Shown one piece after another: positions 8,225 through 18,741 of a stretch of DNA of 53,423 nt (position 1 is its first letter; each line of letters opens with the position of its first letter). The notes below the pieces were generated by a model. That model saw only the letters and a list, made by a program, of their open reading frames with translations. It was not told where the DNA came from and did no database searches. The position numbers and the translations under genes were made by a program. This stretch comes from Truepera sp. (GTDB lineage: Bacteria; Deinococcota; Deinococci; Deinococcales; Trueperaceae), in the NCBI GenBank assembly GCA_018333775.1, contig JAGXSO010000073.1, positions 1-53,423 on the forward strand. The letters run 5' to 3'.

Positions 8225-8986
8225 TCAGGCCCGCTCGAGCCCCGGCACGAACTCGGCCAGATCGGCAAAAAAGCGCGTGTGGGTAAAGTCCAGATAGAGC
8301 GGCGTCACAGCGACGAAGCCCTCTAGCACGGTGGTGTAGTCGGAGTCCGGCTCACGCGGGCCGGTTGGGATGCCGGCCACCCAGTAGTACGGCTTGCCGT
8401 CAGGGTCTTCGCGCGTCACGATAGTGTCCTGGTAGCTATGGGTGGACTGCCGCGCCAGGCGTACACCTTTAGCTTCACCTACCGGGAAGTTGACGTTTAG
8501 CAAGGTCTTGGCGGGGAGGCCGCGCCGGGCTACGGCGGGGACCAACTCTTTGGCATAGGCTGCGGCATAGCTAAAGTCCAGCTCGCGGTCGCTGGTGCGC
8601 AGCGAAAAGGCGATCGAGGGTATGCCCAGGGTCGTCCCCTCGATGGCAGCGGCTACCGTACCGGAGTGGGTGACGTCATAACCTAGGTTCGAGCCGATGT
8701 TGATGCCCGAGACCACCACATCCGGCCGACCGGAGTTATGCACCCCTAGCACTACGCAGTCCGCCGGGGTGCCGTCCACACGGTAGGCCTCGAGGTCTTC
8801 CAGCCCTTGCAGGCGTGTCCGTTTGTATCTGAGCGGTCGGCGGATGGTTATCGCGTGGCCGACCGCCGACTGCTCGACATCGGGGGCAACGATGATCACC
8901 TCGTCAGCTACTTCGCGCATGGCCTTAGCTAGGGCTAAAATCCCTGGGGAGAAGATGCCGTCGTCGTTGGCTACCAGGACTTTCAT
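8225..8986 (-). CDS. surE: 5'/3'-nucleotidase SurE
   Basis: 253 residues, typical SurE length. It is a metal-dependent phosphatase that removes phosphate from nucleoside monophosphates. Metal ligands are visible as NDDG (Asp8, Asp9), Ser40 in APDVEQSAVGHA and Asn96 in VSGINIGSN. No ribosome-binding site is present; TATACT lies seven bases before the ATG. It heads a two-gene minus-strand unit with the prenyl synthase, a close pairing I would not read as a shared pathway. Confidence 0.95.
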   Translation of the reverse strand: MKVLVANDDGIFSPGILALAKAMREVADEVIIVAPDVEQSAVGHAITIRRPLRYKRTRLQGLEDLEAYRVDGTPADCVVLGVHNSGRPDVVVSGINIGSNLGYDVTHSGTVAAAIEGTTLGIPSIAFSLRTSDRELDFSYAAAYAKELVPAVARRGLPAKTLLNVNFPVGEAKGVRLARQSTHSYQDTIVTREDPDGKPYYWVAGIPTGPREPDSDYTTVLEGFVAVTPLYLDFTHTRFFADLAEFVPGLERA

Positions 8987-8993
8987 CGCCGTG

Positions 8994-8999
8994 AGTATA
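8994..8999 (-). promoter_or_regulatory. -10 element, leaderless start of surE
   Basis: TATACT on the minus strand, seven bases before the surE ATG. It lies against the end of the neighbouring transporter gene, so surE has its own promoter. Confidence 0.5.
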
Positions 9000-9005
9000 G
9001 CAAGT

Positions 9006-9881
9006 TCAGGCTGAGCGGTTATGCCGCGCGGTCAGGATCACCCCGGCCACCAAGATCAGTGCGCCGACGGCGGTAAGCGCCGTGGGGATTTCACCAAATA
9101 CCGCTACCGCCAACAGCCCGGCGCCGATCGGCTCGAGCAGGATCACGGTGGCGACGGTGGTCGGATTGATAATTCGCAGCGCATAGTTGAAGCTGGTGTG
9201 TCCCACCAGCTGTGGAATCAGCGCTAGCAGCGCGATCCAGATAAAACTCTCCAGAGGATAATTAAGGTAGGGGAGACCGAACAGGAGCGGCAGCGGCAAG
9301 AGCGCCAGCGCCGCTACGCCGTAGGCCACCCCGACATAGGCCGGCAGGCTCAGGCCGCGCTGTTGGGCGGCCCGGCCCAGTAGCAAATAGCCTGCGGCGG
9401 CCATCGCGCCTAATACCGCCAGCCCGTTGCCGATAGGCGGCGCACCGCCGCCGCCCAGGTCGCTAAAGCCGATCATGGCAGCGCCTAACACCGTCAGCAG
9501 GACCCCAAAGATGACTGCCAGCGCCGGGGCAGCTTGCAAGAACAGCCAGCTGAATAGCGCTACCCATAACGGATGAGTGGAGACCAAGGCTACGCTGGCG
9601 GCCACCGACGTGTAACTGAGCGAGGTGATCCAGGTAGCAAAGTGGGCAGCCAACAAGACCCCGGCTAAGACGGCGTAAAGGGCGTTATGGCGGGTCAGCG
9701 GGGTGCGGGTAAGGGCAGGGATCGACCAGGGAAGCAGGATCAGGCTGGCCAACAGCATCCGGTAAGCGGCCACCACCACCCCCGGCGCATCGGCTAGGCG
9801 GATGAAAATCGCTGCCAGACTGACAGCGATCACTCCCACGGCCAAAATCAGCGGCAACAGGCGGGGCGTGGCTTTCTCCAC
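9006..9881 (-). CDS. DMT-superfamily (EamA) transporter
   Basis: 291 residues forming about ten hydrophobic helices in two repeated halves, the classic two-EamA layout of drug/metabolite transporters in the inner membrane. Family signatures include SFIWIALLALIPQLVGHTSF and the closing stretch LLEPIGAGLLAVAVFGEIP. The substrate cannot be predicted; relatives export amino acids, nucleotides or metabolites. The start is GTG with TACGAT six bases upstream and no ribosome-binding site. Confidence 0.9.
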   Translation of the reverse strand: MEKATPRLLPLILAVGVIAVSLAAIFIRLADAPGVVVAAYRMLLASLILLPWSIPALTRTPLTRHNALYAVLAGVLLAAHFATWITSLSYTSVAASVALVSTHPLWVALFSWLFLQAAPALAVIFGVLLTVLGAAMIGFSDLGGGGAPPIGNGLAVLGAMAAAGYLLLGRAAQQRGLSLPAYVGVAYGVAALALLPLPLLFGLPYLNYPLESFIWIALLALIPQLVGHTSFNYALRIINPTTVATVILLEPIGAGLLAVAVFGEIPTALTAVGALILVAGVILTARHNRSA

Positions 9882-9887
9882 CCCGCT

Positions 9888-9893
9888 ATCGTA
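9888..9893 (-). promoter_or_regulatory. -10 element, leaderless start of the EamA gene
   Basis: TACGAT, then AGCGGG, then GTG at 9881 on the minus strand. Confidence 0.45.
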
Positions 9894-9899
9894 CCGCGC

Positions 9900-10748
9900 C
9901 TAGCTCGTAGCTGTGCCTGCTAACACCGCCAACAGCTCACTGCCGTAGCGCTCGAGCTTGACCGGTCCGATCCCCTTGATCTTGGCTAGCTCGTCTAAGC
10001 TGCTTGGGTTGGCCCGTGCTAGCTCGCTCAGCGTGGCGTTGGGCAAGACGACATAGGCTGAGACCCCGTCGCGGGCGGCGGTAGCTTTGCGCCAAGCGGT
10101 GAGCCGTTCCAGACGCGCCTGTTGTTCGCTCGTGAGCGGAAGTTCCGGCTCGGCCACGGCCTCTTCGGGAGGTGTGATGGTGACGACCTGATCGCCCGGC
10201 GGCGCGTGCTGCGTGTGGGGTGCTGTGGGCTCTACCACGTGTTTGGGAGCTGACGGCACGGTAGCGGCAGGTGGCGACGGGCTGGCCGGTGGCGAGACGC
10301 TGACCCAACCGGACTCACTGCGTCCACGTAGCAGCAGTGCGGCGCCGGCCACGATCAGCAGCAGGGCAAACCACCACGAGGTGAGTATATTGCGCTCGAA
10401 TAGCCAGACCAGCAGACCAAAAGCTGCTAAGACGGCGGCGGAGTAAAGGGGCCAGCGGACGGCTTTGGGCTCGACCCGGTCGACCAGCAGGAAGCCGGCC
10501 GCCAGGCTCAGCAAGAAAGCGCTAATACGCCAGCTCCAGGTAACGGTCAACAGGATGCCGAGCGCCGCTCCGGCCAGGAGGCCGCCGACTACTAACAGGC
10601 CGTAGTGTCGCTGCCGGGAGTAGGCGAACAGGAAACCGGCTCCAGCTATTGCCACCCAGAGCCAACTAGGGCCAGCCCCTAGGACGGCGAGCAACGCCAG
10701 CACGCCGATAGCGATCAGGGTATATCCGAGAAGTCTGTTGTTGTCCAC
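9900..10748 (-). CDS. Multi-pass membrane protein with C-terminal HRDC domain
   Basis: 282 residues. About six hydrophobic helices occupy residues 1-145, followed by a Pro/Ala/Thr-rich linker (about 150-200) and a C-terminal HRDC domain (about 208-280). The latter shows ERLTAWRKATAARDGVSAYV, then a helix-hairpin-like IKGIGPVKLERYG. HRDC domains normally sit at the end of RecQ helicases and RNase D and bind nucleic acid; on a membrane protein this is unusual. The start is GTG with a strong AAGGAGG at 10754-10760. No helicase or nuclease domain is present. Function unknown; tethering DNA to the membrane is only a guess. Confidence 0.8.
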   Translation of the reverse strand: MDNNRLLGYTLIAIGVLALLAVLGAGPSWLWVAIAGAGFLFAYSRQRHYGLLVVGGLLAGAALGILLTVTWSWRISAFLLSLAAGFLLVDRVEPKAVRWPLYSAAVLAAFGLLVWLFERNILTSWWFALLLIVAGAALLLRGRSESGWVSVSPPASPSPPAATVPSAPKHVVEPTAPHTQHAPPGDQVVTITPPEEAVAEPELPLTSEQQARLERLTAWRKATAARDGVSAYVVLPNATLSELARANPSSLDELAKIKGIGPVKLERYGSELLAVLAGTATS

Positions 10749-10906
10749 GCCTTGCCTCCTTCCGGTAGCCTACCACAGCGGCCTCCGGGGCGTTATACCT
10801 GGCGTGCGGCGGGGCAACCAAAGCCGAGAACGCGGGTGCTAAACTTTGAGGGTCAAATAGAGTTTGCGCCCAGCGCGTTAACTCACTTGAGATATTGAGG
10901 TGACCG

Positions 10907-12113
<1,207 letters not shown>

Positions 12114-12117
12114 CGCC

Positions 12118-13092
12118 ATGGCGACTGTAACTATGGTTCAGGCCATCGCTCGCACCCTCGATGAGGAGATGGCCCGCGATGAGCGGGTGGTAGTGCTCGG
12201 CCAGGATGTTGGTAAGCGCGGCGGGGTGTTTTTAGCGACCGATAAACTATTCGACAAGTACGGCCCCGACCGCGTGATCGACACGCCGCTCTCCGAAGCG
12301 GCCATCATCGGCGCGGCGGTGGGAATGGCGGTGTACGGCCTGCGCCCGGTGGCCGAGATTCAGTTTGCCGACTACGTCTATCCGGGCTTCGATCAGCTGG
12401 TGTCGCAAGCGGCCAAGCTGCGCTACCGCTCCGGCGGGCAGTTTCACGCGCCGCTGGTGGTGCGAATGCCGGCGGGCGGCGGGGTCAAGGGTGGGCACCA
12501 TCACTCGCAGAGCCCTGAGGCCCACTTTGTGCACACGCCGGGGCTCAAGGTGGTCTACCCCGCGACCCCAGCGGACGCTCGGGGGTTGCTCAAGACCGCC
12601 ATCCGCGACGACGACCCGGTGGTGGTGCTCGAGCCCAAGCGCTTGTACCGCGCTGTCAAGGAGACCCTCCCCGACGGTGACGCTACCATCCCGCTGGGCC
12701 AGGCGGTCACGCGCCGCCAGGGGGGCGACCTGGTCATGATCTCTTACGGCGGCACCATGAGCGAGACCCTCAAGGCTGCCGAGGCCTTGCACCAGCAGGG
12801 GATTGAGGCTACTGTAATCGACCTGCGCTCGCTGTTGCCGTGGGATAAGGAGGCGGTGCTCGAAGCGGTGGCGCAGTGCGGGCGGGTGGTGCTGATTAAC
12901 GAAGCGCCCAAGCATGCTAGCTTCATGAGCGAGGTGGCCGCCACCATCAGCGAGGAGGTGCTCGATGCGCTTGAGGCCCCGCCCCTGCGGGTCAGCGGCT
13001 TCGATACCCCCTACCCTTACGCGCAAGACCGCGACTACCTGCCGGGGGTGAACCGTATCCTGCGGGCGGTACAGAAAGTGCTCGACTACTAG
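12118..13092 (+). CDS. 2-oxoisovalerate dehydrogenase E1 beta subunit
   Basis: 324 residues, standard length for the E1 beta subunit, which completes the ThDP active site in the alpha2beta2 heterotetramer. It shows the start [20 protein letters not shown], then [19 protein letters not shown] and the conserved [40 protein letters not shown] is the pyrimidine-binding region. The C-terminal half is the transketolase C-terminal domain with [13 protein letters not shown]. Four bases separate it from E1 alpha and three from E2. Confidence 0.93.
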   Translation: MATVTMVQAIARTLDEEMARDERVVVLGQDVGKRGGVFLATDKLFDKYGPDRVIDTPLSEAAIIGAAVGMAVYGLRPVAEIQFADYVYPGFDQLVSQAAKLRYRSGGQFHAPLVVRMPAGGGVKGGHHHSQSPEAHFVHTPGLKVVYPATPADARGLLKTAIRDDDPVVVLEPKRLYRAVKETLPDGDATIPLGQAVTRRQGGDLVMISYGGTMSETLKAAEALHQQGIEATVIDLRSLLPWDKEAVLEAVAQCGRVVLINEAPKHASFMSEVAATISEEVLDALEAPPLRVSGFDTPYPYAQDRDYLPGVNRILRAVQKVLDY

Positions 13093-13095
13093 GGG

Positions 13096-14334
13096 ATGAT
13101 GATGAAAGAGGTGTTGCTACCTGAACTCGCCGAGTCGGTGGTGGAGGGTGAGATCGTCAAGTGGCTGGTGGCCGAGGGCGAAGCGGTGCAGGCCGACCAG
13201 CCGCTGGTCGAGGTGATGACCGACAAAGTGACCGTAGAACTGCCGAGCCCCTACGCCGGGGTGTTGCGGCAGCAGCTCGTTAAGGAGGGGCAGGTAGTGG
13301 CGGTGCAGGCCCCGATCGCTCTGATTGAAGAGGCTGCCTCAGCCGAGCCGGAGGAGCCCGACGAGGGTGAGAGCTTAAGCCTGTTTAAACCCTCTGCCGA
13401 CGACGACGCAGTCCCGACGGTGCAGGTACGCCGCGCGGCTAAGGTTGCGCTGCCACCGCAGGCGACCGGGGTGCATAGGGTGCTGGCGGTGCCGGCGGCG
13501 CGCAAGTTGGCCCGCGAATTGGGGGTGGAGCTGGCGCAAGTTAGGGGCTCTGGCCCGCACGGGCGCATCCGCGTTGAGGACATCCGCGCCTTTAGCCAAG
13601 CGCTGCCGGTAGCGCAGGCTCCGAGCGTTCATGCTGAGCGCGAAGAGCGGCTGCCGCTGCGCGGCTTGCGCCGCGTCATCGCCAAGGCGATGCTGGCCTC
13701 GCACCAGCAGACGGTGCGCACCCTGCACGTGGACGAGGCCGACGTCTCAGGGTTGGTGGCGCTGCGCGGCAAGCTCAAGCCACTGGCCGAAGCGCAGGGC
13801 GTCAAGCTCACCTACTTGCCCTTGATCATGAAGGCGGTGGTGGTGGCGCTGCGGGCGTACCCGATCCTTAACGCCAGCCTGGATGAGGCTGCGGGCGAGA
13901 TTGTCATCAAGCGCTACTATAATCTGGGGGTGGCGGTGGCCACCGAGGCCGGGCTGGTGGTGCCGGTTATCAAGGACGTCGATCAAAAGGGGATACTGGC
14001 GCTAGCCCAGGAGCTTAGCGCCCTGGCTGATAAGGCTCGGGATGGCAAGCTGGCGCCCGAGGACATCAAGGGCGGCAGCTTCAGCATCACCAACGTGGGC
14101 TCCCTAGGCGGGCTCTTTAGCTTTCCCATCATCAACGTGCCGGAGGCGGCCATCTTGGGCGTGCATACCATCAAAAAGCGCCCGGTGGTAATGCCGGACG
14201 ACAGCATCGCTGCGCGTGAAATGCTCTACCTGAGCCTGTCGTTCGACCACCGCCTGATCGACGGCGCGGAGGCAGCCAACTTCACCAATCACCTGATCAG
14301 CCTGCTCGAAACGCCCGAGGCGCTACTGCTATAG
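13096..14334 (+). CDS. Dihydrolipoamide acyltransferase (E2) of branched-chain 2-oxoacid dehydrogenase
   Basis: 412 residues. One lipoyl domain (about 4-80) carries the attachment lysine in MTDKVTVELPS (Lys44 if the first of three ATGs is used). A peripheral-subunit-binding domain follows at about 134-172 (PAARKLARELGVELAQVRGS). The catalytic acyltransferase domain ends with SFDHRLIDGAEAANF, holding the active-site His and Asp. Single-lipoyl E2 is typical of BCKDH. It passes the acyl group from E1 to CoA. The start is a run of ATGATGATG, so the exact N-terminus is uncertain by two residues. Confidence 0.93.
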   Translation: MMMKEVLLPELAESVVEGEIVKWLVAEGEAVQADQPLVEVMTDKVTVELPSPYAGVLRQQLVKEGQVVAVQAPIALIEEAASAEPEEPDEGESLSLFKPSADDDAVPTVQVRRAAKVALPPQATGVHRVLAVPAARKLARELGVELAQVRGSGPHGRIRVEDIRAFSQALPVAQAPSVHAEREERLPLRGLRRVIAKAMLASHQQTVRTLHVDEADVSGLVALRGKLKPLAEAQGVKLTYLPLIMKAVVVALRAYPILNASLDEAAGEIVIKRYYNLGVAVATEAGLVVPVIKDVDQKGILALAQELSALADKARDGKLAPEDIKGGSFSITNVGSLGGLFSFPIINVPEAAILGVHTIKKRPVVMPDDSIAAREMLYLSLSFDHRLIDGAEAANFTNHLISLLETPEALLL

Positions 14335-14342
14335 CCCTGCGG

Positions 14343-14348
14343 TAGCAT
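14343..14348 (+). promoter_or_regulatory. -10 element, leaderless start of uvrC
   Basis: TAGCAT five bases before the uvrC ATG, with no Shine-Dalgarno sequence. It gives uvrC its own promoter although the E2 gene ends only 19 bases upstream. Confidence 0.4.
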
Positions 14349-14353
14349 ACGGC

Positions 14354-16165
14354 ATGACCGTCCACGACCTCCCGGTGTTGCCCCGGCAGCCGGGTTGTTA
14401 CCTCTATCTCGATGAGCAGGATAAGGTGCTTTACGTCGGCAAAGCCAAAAGCCTGCGCAGCCGGGTGCGGAGCTACTTTAACCGCCTAGCCGAGGCCAAG
14501 GCCCGGTTGCTGGTCGCGCAGGCGGTGCGGCTTGAATTCGTGGTTACCAAGAACGAGGTCGATGCGCTGATCCTCGAGGCCAACCTGATCAAGCGCTATC
14601 AGCCGCACTACAACGTACTTCTTAAGGACGACAAGAGCTACCCCTTTTTGAAGCTTACCAACGAGACCTATCCGATGCTCGAGTTCACCCGCCGGGTCCT
14701 TAAGGACGGCGCTCAGTACTTCGGGCCGTACCCCAATCCGGGTGTGGTGCGCCAGGTACAGCGGCTGATCGGTACGCTCTTCCCGCTGCGCGTCAACAGC
14801 GGCAGCCCGCTGCAGAAGCGCCGGAAGCCGTGCCTGCGCTTCCATATGGGCCGCTGCCTGGCTCCCTGCAGCGACCACACCAGCCCCGAGGCCTACGCAG
14901 CAGTGGTCAAGCAGGTGAAGGCTTTCCTGGAGGGGCGTGTCGAGGAGATTGCGAGCTGGCTTACCGCCGAGATGCAGGCGGCGGCCAAGCGCCAAGACTT
15001 TGAGCTGGCGCGTGTCTATCGCGACCGCAAGCAGGCGCTCGAGCGCCTGGGCTATGACTCGACCGTAGCGCTAGCGACCCAGGACGACCTGGATGTGATC
15101 GGCGTGGCTCAGGCGGGCAACTACGCCATGACCCAGCTCTTTCAGATGCGGCGGGGGCGCATTATCGGGCGTGACAAGCGCTTCTTGACTAACGCCCAGG
15201 AGGCCTCGGTCGGCGAGATGCTCGAGCGTTTCATGGCCGACTACTACGGCCAGGCCACCCACCTGCCACCGCTGGTGCTGATTCCTAGCAGCACGCTTGA
15301 CCGCGCGGTGTGGCAGCAGTTCTTGAGCCAGCGGGCCGGCCGCAAAGTCGAGCTGCGGGTGCCCCAGCGCGGCGATAAAACCGAGCTGCTGGGCTTAGCC
15401 GAGCGCAACGCCGGCATCGGACTAGAGGCTGAGCTGGCGCTATTGGAGCGCCGTGGCGAGGCGCCCGGCGTCACGGAGTTACAGCATTTGGCCGGGCTGA
15501 CGGAGCTTCCCTACCGCATCGAGGGCTTTGACATTAGCAACCTGATGGGCACCCACACCGTAGCCAGTATCGTGGTCTTTGAAGGGGGCCGAGCTAAGAA
15601 GTCCGAGTACCGGCGCCTGATTATCCGCGGGCTTAGCCAGCCTGACCCGAGCGAAGCGAGAGTGATGTTCGATGACTATTACGCCATGCACCAGGCGGTG
15701 TCGCGCCGCTTTACCGGCTCGCTAGCCGACAAACTGCCGGTGCCTGACCTGCTGCTGATTGATGGCGGCCAGGGGCAGCTCACAGCGGCCCGGCGGGCGC
15801 TTGATGAGGCAGGGCTTAAGCTGCCCATGCTGGGGTTAGCTAAGAGGCGGGAGGCGATCATCCGTGAGCATAGCGAGGAGATCCTGGCCCCGGAAACTCA
15901 TCCCGGACTGCGGCTGCTAATCCACATCCGCGACGAGGCGCACCGCATCGCCGTCGGCTATAACCGCCAGCGGCGCGGGTCGGCCATGACCCGAAGCGTG
16001 CTGGAGGAGATCCCCGGCATCGGTCCTAAGCGCCGCGATCTGCTGCTGGCGCACTTCTCCAGCCTCGAGCAGCTAAAAGCGGCCGACCTGGAGCAGCTGG
16101 CCGGCATCCCCGGCCTGGGCCGCGGCGCGGCTGAGGCGGTGAAGGCGTACTTCGAGGCCGGCTGA
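14354..16165 (+). CDS. uvrC: Excinuclease ABC subunit C
   Basis: 603 residues, full-length UvrC, which makes the 3' and 5' incisions in nucleotide excision repair after UvrAB damage recognition. The N-terminal GIY-YIG nuclease domain shows GCYLYLDEQDKVLYVGKAKS (about 12-31). A UVR motif lies near 195-235. The RNase H-like domain starts around 390 with IEGFDISNLMGTHTVAS. Tandem helix-hairpin-helix motifs close the protein (IPGIGPKRRDLLLAHF and IPGLGRGAAEAVKAYF). It follows the E2 gene closely but seems to have its own promoter. A GTAA-loop hairpin follows it. Confidence 0.96.
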   Translation: MTVHDLPVLPRQPGCYLYLDEQDKVLYVGKAKSLRSRVRSYFNRLAEAKARLLVAQAVRLEFVVTKNEVDALILEANLIKRYQPHYNVLLKDDKSYPFLKLTNETYPMLEFTRRVLKDGAQYFGPYPNPGVVRQVQRLIGTLFPLRVNSGSPLQKRRKPCLRFHMGRCLAPCSDHTSPEAYAAVVKQVKAFLEGRVEEIASWLTAEMQAAAKRQDFELARVYRDRKQALERLGYDSTVALATQDDLDVIGVAQAGNYAMTQLFQMRRGRIIGRDKRFLTNAQEASVGEMLERFMADYYGQATHLPPLVLIPSSTLDRAVWQQFLSQRAGRKVELRVPQRGDKTELLGLAERNAGIGLEAELALLERRGEAPGVTELQHLAGLTELPYRIEGFDISNLMGTHTVASIVVFEGGRAKKSEYRRLIIRGLSQPDPSEARVMFDDYYAMHQAVSRRFTGSLADKLPVPDLLLIDGGQGQLTAARRALDEAGLKLPMLGLAKRREAIIREHSEEILAPETHPGLRLLIHIRDEAHRIAVGYNRQRRGSAMTRSVLEEIPGIGPKRRDLLLAHFSSLEQLKAADLEQLAGIPGLGRGAAEAVKAYFEAG

Positions 16166-16177
16166 TAGCGCGTCTCA

Positions 16178-16193
16178 GGGGGAGTAATCCCCC
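16178..16193. terminator. Hairpin between convergent uvrC and acetyltransferase genes
   Basis: Six-base-pair stem GGGGGA / TCCCCC with a GTAA (GNRA) loop, placed 12 bases after the uvrC stop and 39 bases after the acetyltransferase stop. It could serve both strands. There is no T run. Confidence 0.4.
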
Positions 16194-16232
16194 CTACCCC
16201 GCTAGGTGTCCGAGCGAACGATAATGGGCGAC

Positions 16233-16805
16233 TCACTCGTGGCTAGAAGGTACGGAAAGTACCGGCAGGGCGACAGGGGGGTGGCTCTGGCGCCACTCGG
16301 TGGCAGTCAGCTCCATCTGCACGCTGATTCTTCCCTGGCGGTGGCTAAGTCGGCGCAGCTCTGTGAACCCTGCCTTTTTGAAGGCCGCCTGAGCACGCAG
16401 GTTATCACCGAAGGTAGACAGCACCACCCGCTCCAAGCGCATAGTCTCAAAGGCGTGCTGCAAGATGGCGGCGATGGCCTCGGGGCCATAGCCGCGCCCC
16501 CAGTGGCTCTTCTCGCCGATGATGATGCCCAGGGTGGCCCGCTGCGACCCGATATCATAGAGCTCAACGGTGCCGATATAAGCGCCGGCCTCATCGAAGA
16601 TGCCATAAATAGCGCGGTCAGGGCGGCGGCTATCAGCCTTAAGCAACAGCCGCAACAGCCACAGCGGCAGCCGGCCGGGTAGGGTGCCGTTAAGGTGGGC
16701 GATCTCCGGGTCGCGGAAGTGGGCATGGAGGCGTCGCCAGGCGGCCTGATCCAGGTCGGTCAGCGGTTTGAGGGTAATGCGCCGGTAACGGAGCACCGCG
16801 CCCAT
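16233..16805 (-). CDS. GNAT family N-acetyltransferase (RimJ-like)
   Basis: 190 residues with a GNAT acetyl-CoA fold. The pattern TLGIIIGEKSHWGRGYGPEA (about 105-124) is motif A with the pyrophosphate-binding GRGYG loop. It is followed by ERVVLSTFGDNLRAQAAFKK, the usual motif B asparagine region. This is the RimJ/RimL-type acyltransferase group, acting on ribosomal proteins or other amines; the substrate is unknown. There is no ribosome-binding site; TACAAT ends six bases before the ATG. It is divergent from the MoxR gene, with both start signals inside 50 bases. Confidence 0.88.
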   Translation of the reverse strand: MGAVLRYRRITLKPLTDLDQAAWRRLHAHFRDPEIAHLNGTLPGRLPLWLLRLLLKADSRRPDRAIYGIFDEAGAYIGTVELYDIGSQRATLGIIIGEKSHWGRGYGPEAIAAILQHAFETMRLERVVLSTFGDNLRAQAAFKKAGFTELRRLSHRQGRISVQMELTATEWRQSHPPVALPVLSVPSSHE

Positions 16806-16811
16806 GGGTAT

Positions 16812-16817
16812 ATTGTA
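16812..16817 (-). promoter_or_regulatory. -10 element, leaderless start of acetyltransferase
   Basis: TACAAT, then ATACCC, then ATG at 16805 on the minus strand. Confidence 0.55.
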
Positions 16818-16842
16818 CCGCGAGTGCGACTTGGCTGAGTGG

Positions 16843-16848
16843 TAGGCT
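16843..16848 (+). promoter_or_regulatory. -10 element, leaderless start of MoxR gene
   Basis: TAGGCT, then GGCCTT, then ATG at 16855. It lies only 25 bases from the divergent acetyltransferase -10. Confidence 0.4.
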
Positions 16849-16854
16849 GGCCTT

Positions 16855-17801
<947 letters not shown>

Positions 17802-17805
<4 letters not shown>

Positions 17806-18668
17806 TCTCGGCCCGCAGCCGCGCCCTGTTAGATCGCTACGCCCTGGCTTCGCGCGTGCTGAGCCGTGAAACCGGTGAACGCATGGCGACCGAGGCCGGT
17901 CAAAGCGTCGAGTTTCACGACTACCGCCCGTACCAGCGCGGCGATGAGCTGCGCTACGTGGACTGGAAGGTCTATGCCCGCACCAGGCGGCTCTATACCC
18001 GACTTTACCAGGCCGAGCGGACCATTAATGTGCATCTGGTCATCGATACCAGCCCGAGCATGGCGCTAGGCGACAAGCTGCGCTACGGGCGCCTCGTGGC
18101 CCAACTGCTCAGCTACGTGGCCCAGCGAGATGCGGTCTGCCAGGTCCACCTCTTTAATGGCCAGGCTAGCCCGCTAGCCTGGGGCCGCGCGGCGGTGCCC
18201 ATGGCCTGGTCGTTTATCGCGGGGGCGGCGGCGGTCAGCGGCGACCAGGCGCCGGTAGCCGCCATCAAGCGCTTTGCGCTCAAGACGCGCTTTGCGGCCG
18301 GCACCGGACTGGCGATTATCATCTCCGATCTGTTCGATGAGATCCCGCTGCGCACCGCTCTGACTGCGATCAAGGCGCGCGGGCTGGACGCCAGCTTTTT
18401 GCAGCTAGTAGCAGCTAGCGACCTAGAGCCGACTGAGGGGCAGCTCGAGCTCCTTGACGTAGAAAGCGGCGATAGGTTGCAGGTCGGCCCCGACGAGGTG
18501 CGTGCCTACCGCCAGGCGGTGCAGCGCTTTTTGGCCCGGACGCGCAGCGCGGTGCTGCGGGCCGGTTTCCGCTACAGCCTGCTCAGGGTAGCCGGGGAAG
18601 ACGAGGCAGGGCTCGAGCGGGCGGCCTTCGCGGCGCTCTTGCGGGCCGGTATCCTGATCCGCCGCTGA
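17802..18668 (+). CDS. DUF58 domain-containing protein (VWA-like partner of MoxR)
   Basis: 288 residues. The DUF58 signature FHDYRPYQRGDELRYVDWKV lies near 38-57. It leads into a von Willebrand A-like fold with a metal-site motif DTSPSMALGDKLRYGR (about 82-97) and ISDLFDE (about 167-173). No membrane segment is seen, unlike many DUF58 proteins, so it is probably cytosolic. Start and MoxR stop overlap, so the pair is translationally coupled. The stop codon is followed at once by three perfect 18-base repeats in the same reading frame. Confidence 0.9.
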
Positions 18669-18722
18669 ATGGTTGGGCGAAGCCTTATGGTTGGGCGAAG
18701 CCTTATGGTTGGGCGAAGCCTT
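18669..18722 (+). repeat. Perfect 18 bp tandem repeat, three copies
   Basis: ATGGTTGGGCGAAGCCTT three times without a mismatch, starting on the base after the DUF58 stop. Eighteen bases equal six codons (MVGRSL), so the array stays in the DUF58 frame, but I see no reason to think it is translated. Each unit holds GGGCGAAGCC, a short palindrome-like word also found in the repeats at 5024-5180 and 46401-46653 and at 7157-7166. Confidence 0.9.
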
Positions 18723-18729
18723 GACGCGG

Positions 18730-18735
18730 TAAGAT
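18730..18735 (+). promoter_or_regulatory. -10 element, leaderless start of kinase gene
   Basis: TAAGAT, then GCCGGT, then GTG at 18742, just after the tandem repeat. Confidence 0.45.
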
Positions 18736-18741
18736 GCCGGT

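Noticed and set aside
12247..13026. 259-codon minus-strand frame inside the E1beta gene
   Set aside because: Antisense shadow of a highly conserved gene in GC-rich DNA; His/Arg-rich with no recognisable domain.
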